Source: Burkholderia plantarii (GTDB lineage: Bacteria; Pseudomonadota; Gammaproteobacteria; Burkholderiales; Burkholderiaceae). Taken from it: a stretch of DNA of 64,000 nt. The notes under the pieces were generated by a model. It was not told where the DNA came from. It saw nothing but the letters and a program-made list of their open reading frames with translations, and did no database searches. Shown here piece by piece: positions 57,410 through 64,000 of this stretch. How positions within the stretch are numbered: the first letter of the stretch is position 1; every line of letters begins with the position of its first letter. The translations under genes and the position numbers were made by a program. The DNA lies in the NCBI RefSeq assembly GCF_001411805.1, contig NZ_CP007213.1, positions 1,674,001 through 1,738,000 of the forward strand. The letters run 5' to 3'.

Positions 57410-58123
57410 TCAGGCCGCCCGCGCCGCTGCTTCCCACTCGGCCGTGAAGCGCTCGATGTCGCGCGCCGAGGGCGACTGCCCGCTGCGTGAGCGCACCGCC
57501 GGCAACGCATCCACCTTCGCCTGCCAGGCCGTGAGCGCGCTCAGCTCCGGTGCGATCTGCAGGCCCGTGAACGGCAGGAACAGCAGCGCCGCGTAGAGCG
57601 TGATGTCGGCCATCGAGAACGTGTCGCCGGCCAGGAACGCGCGTTCTCGCAGCACCCCGTCCCAGTAGCGCAGGCCACGCAGTGCCGCCTCGCCGCGTCG
57701 CTTGCCCCATTCGCCGCGACCGGGCCAGTCCGGCATGCGCCACGGCGCGAGCGCGCGGCCGAGGCCCGGCGTGCCGTAATGGAAATAGTCGTCGATCGGC
57801 TCCAGCAGCAGTTGCTCGACGCGCCGCTGCATCATGTGGATCAGCGCTTTCTCGCGCGGCGTCGTGCCGGTGAGCAGCGGGCGGCCGTCGAGGTTGTCGA
57901 GGTATTCGGTGATCGCGGTCGATTCCGAGATCACGAGGCCGTCGTCGAGTTCGAGCAGCGGAATCTTGCCGATCGGGTTCTTCGCGAGATAGCCGTCCTG
58001 CTTCTGCCCGGCGGACAGCAGATCGACGGGGACGAATTCGACGCATGGCTCGAGACCTTTCGCGGCCAGCACGATGCGGATACGGGCGGCGTTGGGGGCA
58101 CCTTCTGAATCGTAGATCTTCAC
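57410..58123 (-). CDS. Glutathione S-transferase
   Basis: 237 residues. The thioredoxin-like N-domain has KIYDSEGAPNAARIRIVLAA, NPIGKIPLLELDDG and ISESTAITEYL (the glutathione-binding SESxAI motif). The helical C-domain contains FLAGDTFSMADITLYAAL. Substrate class is not predictable. The start is GTG 58123 with AGGAG upstream; the longer frame has no ribosome binding site and reads into noncoding sequence. A terminator follows. Confidence 0.88.
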   Translation of the reverse strand: MKIYDSEGAPNAARIRIVLAAKGLEPCVEFVPVDLLSAGQKQDGYLAKNPIGKIPLLELDDGLVISESTAITEYLDNLDGRPLLTGTTPREKALIHMMQRRVEQLLLEPIDDYFHYGTPGLGRALAPWRMPDWPGRGEWGKRRGEAALRGLRYWDGVLRERAFLAGDTFSMADITLYAALLFLPFTGLQIAPELSALTAWQAKVDALPAVRSRSGQSPSARDIERFTAEWEAAARAA

Positions 58124-58708
58124 TTCAGCTCCTGGGTTCCGGTGTGGCGATTCATGCGCCGAGCGCATCGGGTGAGCGCCGGTTGCATGGCCGGGCCGGC
58201 ATGGCGGCCACGGATGACGCGACTGTAATCAGGCGCCGGCCGGTTGCCTATCCCGATGGACGGATATCAGTGATCGATCGGGCGCATCAATCGCGGTACG
58301 GGTCAAGGCCGTCGCTGTCGTGGCCCAGGTGCGTCGCCGTGCGCGGAACAGGGCTTGCTAGGCGCGCGGCTCGCTGCGCCGCCGCACGCGGTGATGCCGG
58401 GCGCGCGCGCATCGCCGTCGCCGTGCCGCCGGCCGGCGTTCCCGACTCCGGCCGGTGCCGTGTGCGGTGCCGCACGCCGCGCGCCGGCGAAGCTTACGGC
58501 TGTGGTCTTTCCCGCTTACACCGCCACAACCGCCGTGCGCCGTCTGCCGTCGTTTGCTCTACGCTCCTCACGCGATCCCGCCCGGGTCGCCTCGCGGGCC
58601 GCTCCGGCAACGCATCTTGCCGGGCCTCGCGCCTGCATTGCGCGGTGCATGGCCGTCACCGCCGGGCGCGCGTCCGTCCGCTTGACAACACCATCGACAG
58701 GAGGGGGC
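58124..58708. other. Intergenic region between divergent genes
   Basis: 585 bp with no supportable gene. The open frames are high-GC shadows without start signals. It must carry the promoter for the lipoprotein gene at 58709. Confidence 0.5.
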
Positions 58709-60913
58709 ATGACAGCACGCCGTTTCGTGACATCGCTGATCGCGTCTTGCATCTGTGCGGGCCTGCTGGCCGCCTGCCATGACGACGACGGCACGCCGTC
58801 GGGCGGCACGCAGGCCGGCGCCTCGGCGCTGGCGTTTCGCATGGACGCGGGCGGGCAGGTGAACGCGTTCCTGCGGCAGGACAAGGTGGCCGCGCATCTG
58901 CTGATGCGTTCGTCGACCAAGCCGCGCCTGCTGGTGGTGTTTCCCGCCGGCAACAGCGGCACCGGGCTCTGGTTCGACGACACCGCTCGGGCCGTGAACT
59001 GGAGCATCGACACGCCGCCCGCGCCGATCTCGCAGCAGGACCATCTGGGGCGCCCGCTCTACGGGATCGCGTCGGACGTGTCGGTCGACACCGGCACGCT
59101 GACGATCCATCAGGGGCTGGCCAGCAGCGTGCGTTTCCTGCGCGACTACAACGGCGGCGCGACGGTGCCGCAGCAGATCATCACGGCGCCCGTGGTGCGC
59201 GATGCCGGCGCGCAATGGCAGCGCGATCGCGTGGACGGCGCGCCCGGCTACGCGCTGCGGATCTCGCTGCGCCAGGGCGGCACCGTCACCGCCACGCCGG
59301 ACGGCAAGGTCGTGCTGCAGGCGGCGTCCGGCGCCGGCACGCTGAAGCTGCACGTCGAGGCGCTGACCGGCGAGACGCCGCTCTCGCCGATCGCGCACGA
59401 CGCGCTGTTCGACGCGCAGGCGGGCGCCGATCCGGTGAGCCGGAACGTGGTCGAATTTCTCAGCTTCGACGACAAGCTGCTGGCCGGCTCGTGGCAGTAC
59501 GACACCTACTTCGGACGCGACACGCTGATCTCCGTGCAGATGCTGATGCCGGTGCTGCAGCCGCCCGCGATCGAGGCCGGCCTGGGTTCGGTGCTCGACC
59601 GCCTGGCGCCGGACGGCAAGGTCGCGCACGAGGAGGGCATCGGCGAATTCGCGCTGATCGACAACGCGAAGAACGGCCGGCCCAACGATCCCACGCCCAC
59701 CTACGACTACAAGATGATCGACGGCGACTATCTGCTCGCGCCCGTGATGGCCGCCTGGCTGCTCGACGACACGCGCGGCCAGGCGCGCGCCGCCGCGTTT
59801 CTCGCGCAGGCCGCCGGCGGCGGCGGGACCAACGGCAGCCGGTTCGTGACCAACCTGCTGCACGTGGTGAACACCGCGCAGCCGTTCGTGCAGCAGCCGT
59901 CCGCCGCGAACCTGATCCACCTGCGGCCGGGCGAGATCGTCGGCAACTGGCGCGACAGCACCGACGGGCTCGCGGGCGGCGTGGTGCCCTACGACGTCAA
60001 CGCCGTGCTGGTGCCGGCCGCGTTGCGCGCCGCGGGCAACTTCCTCGCGCGCGGGCTGCTCGATCCGTACCTGAGCGCGGACCAGCGGGCCGTGTTGCAG
60101 AACGCGACCACCGAGGCCGCGGCCTGGGAGCAGCAGGCGCCGCCGCTGTTCCAGGTGAGCGTGCCGGCCGCGCAGGCCGCCGCCGACGCGTCCACCTACG
60201 CCGCGTCCGCCGGCGTGCCGGCCGGTGGCGCGCCCACCGCACCGCTCGATTTCTACGCGCTGTCGCTCGACGCCAACGGCGCGCCGATACCGGTGATGAA
60301 TTCCGATGGCGGATTTGCGCTGCTGCTCGGCACGCCGTCGGAGGATGCTTTGCAGCGGATCGTGACCGACGCGACGCGGCCGTTTCCGAACGGGCTGATC
60401 ACCGACGTCGGGATGCTGATCGCGAATCCGGCGTATGCCGATCCGTCGTTGTGGCCGAAGTTCACGAGTTCGGCCTATCACGGCACCGTGGTGTGGTCGT
60501 GGCAGCAGGCGATGTGGGTGGCCGGGCTGGACCGGCAGCTCGCGCGGCAGGACCTGTCGGACACCACGCGCACGCTGCTCGCGCAGGCGCGGCAGCAGAT
60601 CTGGCAGGTGATCTCGAACGCGCGCGAGATGCGCACGCAGGAGATGTGGACCTGGTCCTATCTGAACGGTCGGTACCAGGCCGACGCGTTCGGCACGCGC
60701 AGCGCCGACGCGACCGAGGCGAACGCCGCGCAACTCTGGAGCACGACGTATCTGGCGATCCAGGATCCGGGGCTGCGGGCCGGGAAGTTCTGGTGGCAGG
60801 CGGCGGGTGGCGTGGGCGGTACGAGCGATGCGCGGGCGCCAATGCCGGCTGCGCGTGCCGTTGCGCCGGCCGGGGCGCGTGGATCGTGGCGGGGTGACGG
60901 GGTGACGGGGTGA
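58709..60913 (+). CDS. Lipoprotein resembling six-hairpin glycosidases
   Basis: 734 residues. The signal peptide ends in a lipobox (ICAGLLAACHDD). The first ~300 residues look like a beta-sandwich. Segments such as WQYDTYFGRDTLIS, KVAHEEGIGEFALIDN, YDYKMIDGDYLLAPVMAAW and GNWRDSTDG resemble the (alpha/alpha)6 catalytic barrels of glycogen-debranching/trehalase-like enzymes, with acidic residues in place. No exact family is assigned. The substrate is probably an extracytoplasmic carbohydrate. The last ~25 residues (ARAPMPAARAVAPAGARG) look like a disordered tail. The start has a strong AGGAGGGG. Confidence 0.6.
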   Translation: MTARRFVTSLIASCICAGLLAACHDDDGTPSGGTQAGASALAFRMDAGGQVNAFLRQDKVAAHLLMRSSTKPRLLVVFPAGNSGTGLWFDDTARAVNWSIDTPPAPISQQDHLGRPLYGIASDVSVDTGTLTIHQGLASSVRFLRDYNGGATVPQQIITAPVVRDAGAQWQRDRVDGAPGYALRISLRQGGTVTATPDGKVVLQAASGAGTLKLHVEALTGETPLSPIAHDALFDAQAGADPVSRNVVEFLSFDDKLLAGSWQYDTYFGRDTLISVQMLMPVLQPPAIEAGLGSVLDRLAPDGKVAHEEGIGEFALIDNAKNGRPNDPTPTYDYKMIDGDYLLAPVMAAWLLDDTRGQARAAAFLAQAAGGGGTNGSRFVTNLLHVVNTAQPFVQQPSAANLIHLRPGEIVGNWRDSTDGLAGGVVPYDVNAVLVPAALRAAGNFLARGLLDPYLSADQRAVLQNATTEAAAWEQQAPPLFQVSVPAAQAAADASTYAASAGVPAGGAPTAPLDFYALSLDANGAPIPVMNSDGGFALLLGTPSEDALQRIVTDATRPFPNGLITDVGMLIANPAYADPSLWPKFTSSAYHGTVVWSWQQAMWVAGLDRQLARQDLSDTTRTLLAQARQQIWQVISNAREMRTQEMWTWSYLNGRYQADAFGTRSADATEANAAQLWSTTYLAIQDPGLRAGKFWWQAAGGVGGTSDARAPMPAARAVAPAGARGSWRGDGVTG

Positions 60914-61135
60914 TGAGGTGGTGATGCGATTCATCGGCGTGATGTGGGGCACGCGGGCCTCGATCCGTCCGATGAATCGTGTGTCGCCGGGCATGCGAGG
61001 TCGGCGGCCGGCGCGAGTGGCCGTGACGCGACAGCCGCTTGGCGATTCGCGACCGACGCGGTGTTTTCCCGGTAGGCACGAGGCGCCGCGAGCCGCTATA
61101 ACGTCGGGAACGTCGTTCGGACGGGGAGGCCCGCG

Positions 61136-61306
61136 ATGAAGTGGCTGGTGATGTTGCTGATCGGACTGGTCGGCACGGCGGCGGTGGCCGCGCGTAGTGC
61201 GGGAGACGACGTGGGCGTCGTGCTCGCGGTTGGTTACGCGGCGACGGTGGTGGCCGGCGTGATCGCGGGGCGGGTGCTGTGGGGACGGGTGGGGCGCGGG
61301 CGGTAG
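61136..61306 (+). CDS. Small two-helix membrane protein (56 aa)
   Basis: ATG frame with GGGGAGG 7-8 nt upstream. The protein (begins MKWLVMLLIGLVGTAAVAAR, ends LWGRVGRGR) has two hydrophobic segments, residues 2-20 and about 28-46, separated by a charged turn (SAGDDV). The base and codon pattern fits the surrounding genes. No family recognised; function unknown. Confidence 0.5.
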   Translation: MKWLVMLLIGLVGTAAVAARSAGDDVGVVLAVGYAATVVAGVIAGRVLWGRVGRGR

Positions 61307-61516
61307 GTGGTACGCGGCAGGCGGCGAAACGGTCGCGTGGGAGCGGACGGAATTTCCGGGCTGCCGCGCCGATTCGCCTGGATGCGAGTCGTGGGCAGGC
61401 GCGTTGTCGAAGATTGTGTCCGCGCCATTTCGCTTGTCCTGCTTCGCGGCAGCGTCGACCTTGGCCGCCTTGTCATGTGTACGCGTCGAGCCGGCACGCG
61501 CCGGCCTCCCGCCCGA

Positions 61517-64000
61517 TCAACGAGACCGCGCCGCCGCCGCTCCTGCTCCCGGCTTCGCCACCGCGCCGCGCACCTCGAACGCCACGTGGTCGGCCACCTT
61601 GCCGCCGGCATCGAGCAGCGCCAGCTCGTGCCGCCCGGGCCACGGCAGCCACGCCACGCGCTCGCCGCGGCCGATCACGCGGCCGTCGAGCCGCCAGCTG
61701 CCGGGCCCGCTGTTGCCGGCCACGCGCTCGAACCAGACGCGCTGGTTGCGGGGCGGGATGTCGGGATCGACGGCGAAGATCGTGCCGTCGGTGGGGGCGG
61801 CGATCGCGAGCGGCGCGCGCGGCGCCAGGCCGGCGGCGCCGGCCGACACGGTGCGCAGGCGTCCCGCCGGCATCGCCTCGCCGCGGGCCGACGCGGCCGG
61901 CTCGCCGTTGGCGCCGGCCGCGAGCCGCACCTCGGCCGTCTCGGTGCCGCGCAGGAACCACTCGTCGCGCGTGGGCTCGATCGCGCGCTCGAAGCTCACG
62001 CGCTCGCGCACCACGCCGGGCGGCGCCGGCGGCGCGACGCTGCCGCCGTCACGATGCAGCCGCGCGACGATCGCGGCCCACACGGGCGCGGCGCCCGTCA
62101 CGCCCGACACGTTGCGCATTGGCGCGCCGTCGGCGTTGCCCACCCACACGCCCACCGTGTAGCGCGACGTGAAGCCGACCGTCCAGTTGTCGCGCATGTC
62201 CTTGCTGGTGCCGGTCTTGACGGCCGAGAACGCATGCGTGGCGAGCGGGCTGTCGAAGCCGAAGGTGCGCGTGCGCGCGTTGTTGTCGGCGAGCATGTCG
62301 GTGACGATGAAGCTCGCGTCGGCGCTGAACACGCGCCGGCCAGACGGGGCGGCCTTTGATGCGGTGACCGGCGTGGCACCGCGTGGCAGGTCGAAGGTGG
62401 GCCGCGCGATCCCGCCGTTGGCGAGCGCGCGGTAGGCGTTGGCGAGCGTGAGCAGCGAGACGTCGGCGCTGCCGAGCGCGAGGCTGTAGCCGTAGTAGTC
62501 GCCCTGTTCGGTCAGCGGCAGGCCGAGCGCGGTCAGCGTCTTCGAGAAGCGGTGCGGCGTGACGAGCACCAGCGTGCGCACGGCCGGCACGTTCAGCGAC
62601 GAGCCGAGCGCGCTGCGCACGCTGACCCAGCCCTTGAAGTCGTGATCGTAGTTCTGCGGCACGTAGAGGCCGCCGCCGGCGGCGAGATCGACGGGCGAAT
62701 CGTCGAGCAGCGTGGCGCCCGTCACGCGCCGTTCGTCGATCGCCTGCGCGTAGAGGAACGGCTTGAGCGTGGAGCCGGCCTGGCGCAGCGCCAGCACCGC
62801 GTCCACCTCGCGCGCGGCCGACAGCGCGCCCGACGAACCGACCCAGGCGAGGATCTCGCCGCTGCGGTTGTCGATCACGATCGCGGCGCCGTCCTGCACG
62901 TCGCGCGATTGCGGCGGCGCGTTCAGTTCGGTCAGCGTGCGCGTGAGCGTGTCGCGCGTGAAGCGCTGCAGGCCGGCATCGAGCGTCGAACGCACGCGCG
63001 CGCCGGCTTGCGGCCGCGCTTGCGCCGCCACGCGCCGCGCGAAATGCGGCGCAAGCGCCTCGCCGTCGAGGAACGCCGACGACGGCGTGGCCGGCCGCGC
63101 GAACACGAGCTGCACGAAGCCGTCGAGGCCGGCGCAGCGCGGCGCGGCCTGCATGTCGCGCAGGATCCGGCAGGCGCGTTCGGCCACTTTCGGATACGGC
63201 GCGTTCGGCGCACGGATCAGCGCGGCGGCCACCGCCGCTTCGCGCTCGTCGAGGCCGGACGGCGCCTTGCCGAACAGCGTGTACGACAGCGCCGAGAGGC
63301 CCACGGTCTCGCCGCGGAACGGCACGAGGTTCAGGTAGGCCTCGAGGATCTGGTCCTTGCGCCAGCCGCGTTCGAGCCAGAGCGCGTCGATCGCCTGGCC
63401 GGCCTTCTGCGGCAGCGAGCGCTGGCCCGAGTGGCGCGCGCCGTCGCCGAGCAGGCCGGCCAGCTGCATCGTGACGGTGGACGCGCCGCGCGTGCGCGCG
63501 TTCCAGAGGTTCGCCCAGGCGGCGCCGGCGATGCCGCGCCAGTCCACGCCGCTGTGCGCGTAGAAGCGCTTGTCCTCGGACACCACGATGGCCTCGCGCA
63601 GCGCCGGCGAGACGTCGGCGAGCGCGACCCAGTCGCCGCGCCGCTCGCCGTCGTCGATGCGCGTGCGCTGCAACGGCGTGCCGTCGCGCGCGAGCAGGAT
63701 CCAGTCGGAACTGCGCCAGTCGCGGCGCACGGCGTCGTAGCCCGGCACCGCGCAGGCGAGCGTGGCCGCGCCGAGGCACAGCGCGCCGGCGATCCCGCGC
63801 AGCAGGCGCGCGAGGCGGGGCGCCCTGTCGGGTATCAGCGAACAGCAACTGGTGCCGGCGTGGTTGGCCTTGTTCGGCGAGGCGGGCGCCGTTGAGGCAA
63901 ACCGCGGCTTGTGCCGTGCCGCGAGCGGCCGGTCGAACGGCGCGTCGATCGACTGATCGAGCGCCCCACCGGGCGGCTCGCCGAGCGACCAACTGATCGG
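61517..64000 (-). CDS. pbpC: Penicillin-binding protein 1C (5' end outside window)
   Basis: At least 743 residues. The transglycosylase (GT51) domain has VSEDKRFYAHSGVDWRGIAG and GASTVTMQLAGLL. The transpeptidase has the catalytic SxxK serine in AGSTLKPFLYA, SLN in LGSSLNVP, and KTGTS. The PbpC C-terminal domain ends the protein. It polymerises and crosslinks peptidoglycan at the inner membrane. The frame stays open to the right edge with no ATG, GTG or TTG between GTG 63748 and the edge. A membrane segment (RLLRGIAGALCLGAATLACA) precedes that GTG, so the real start is probably beyond the window. Confidence 0.92.
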   Translation of the reverse strand, partial: PISWSLGEPPGGALDQSIDAPFDRPLAARHKPRFASTAPASPNKANHAGTSCCSLIPDRAPRLARLLRGIAGALCLGAATLACAVPGYDAVRRDWRSSDWILLARDGTPLQRTRIDDGERRGDWVALADVSPALREAIVVSEDKRFYAHSGVDWRGIAGAAWANLWNARTRGASTVTMQLAGLLGDGARHSGQRSLPQKAGQAIDALWLERGWRKDQILEAYLNLVPFRGETVGLSALSYTLFGKAPSGLDEREAAVAAALIRAPNAPYPKVAERACRILRDMQAAPRCAGLDGFVQLVFARPATPSSAFLDGEALAPHFARRVAAQARPQAGARVRSTLDAGLQRFTRDTLTRTLTELNAPPQSRDVQDGAAIVIDNRSGEILAWVGSSGALSAAREVDAVLALRQAGSTLKPFLYAQAIDERRVTGATLLDDSPVDLAAGGGLYVPQNYDHDFKGWVSVRSALGSSLNVPAVRTLVLVTPHRFSKTLTALGLPLTEQGDYYGYSLALGSADVSLLTLANAYRALANGGIARPTFDLPRGATPVTASKAAPSGRRVFSADASFIVTDMLADNNARTRTFGFDSPLATHAFSAVKTGTSKDMRDNWTVGFTSRYTVGVWVGNADGAPMRNVSGVTGAAPVWAAIVARLHRDGGSVAPPAPPGVVRERVSFERAIEPTRDEWFLRGTETAEVRLAAGANGEPAASARGEAMPAGRLRTVSAGAAGLAPRAPLAIAAPTDGTIFAVDPDIPPRNQRVWFERVAGNSGPGSWRLDGRVIGRGERVAWLPWPGRHELALLDAGGKVADHVAFEVRGAVAKPGAGAAAARSR

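Overview
The window is high-GC DNA with a strong third-position GC bias. It carries an IS407-type element, an IS481-type element in three copies, H-NS and ProQ-type regulators, an aromatic amino acid permease next to a tyrB-type aminotransferase, and a DedA-rhodanese fusion. Together these suggest a beta-proteobacterium of the genus Burkholderia, probably an environmental or plant-associated species. This is inference from gene content; no database search was possible.

Layout. (1) 1-4864: a rightward, mostly translationally coupled set resembling a rhizopine/methylated-inositol catabolic (moc) cluster: oxygenase C-terminus, Rieske ferredoxin, periplasmic sugar-binding protein, ferredoxin reductase and a xylose-isomerase-like TIM barrel. 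It ends in a glutathione-dependent formaldehyde dehydrogenase, which fits an O-demethylating oxygenase that releases formaldehyde. (2) 5176-13529: an accessory island delimited by three IS481-type copies, all inactive: one internal-deletion derivative, one with a stop and a frameshift, one with a single stop. Between them lie a TetR/short-chain dehydrogenase pair with two matching operators, an AT-rich gene with a PD-(D/E)XK nuclease signature, and a proline-rich protein of unknown function. (3) 13532-18371: an aldarate locus (talarate/galactarate dehydratase, MFS aldarate transporter, LacI-family regulator) carrying four copies of the operator TGATTGCGCAATCA and a stretch of decayed transporter and amidohydrolase fragments. 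(4) 18614-19772: a degenerate IS407-type element.

(5) 19989-37062 is the most unusual region. It is a leftward seven-gene operon: a DUF6916-like protein, a phage-tail-collar (microcystin-dependent-type) protein, a giant protein of about 3,290 residues (LEPR-type N-terminus, DUF4347, 18 repeats of about 143 residues), a TolC-like outer-membrane lipoprotein, and three HlyD-type adaptor proteins. One adaptor has a GAF-like N-terminus. Another is a fusion of a PqqD-like domain, an M50 site-2-protease-like membrane domain (HEFAH) and an HlyD domain. No ABC exporter ATPase is encoded anywhere in the operon or window. I read this as a dedicated export system for the giant surface protein in which the usual ABC component is absent, replaced, or supplied from elsewhere.

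(6) 37346-64000 is mostly ordinary chromosome: GNAT acetyltransferase, MauG-type di-haem peroxidase and AcpA/PLC-type phosphoesterase lipoprotein, aromatic amino acid permease with aminotransferase, DUF488 and DUF1488 proteins, a NarL-type two-component pair, DedA-rhodanese, pyruvate oxidase/quinone dehydrogenase (PoxB), ProQ, a chemoreceptor with a sigma-28-like promoter, H-NS, glutathione S-transferase, a glycosidase-like lipoprotein, a tiny membrane protein, and PbpC running off the right edge.
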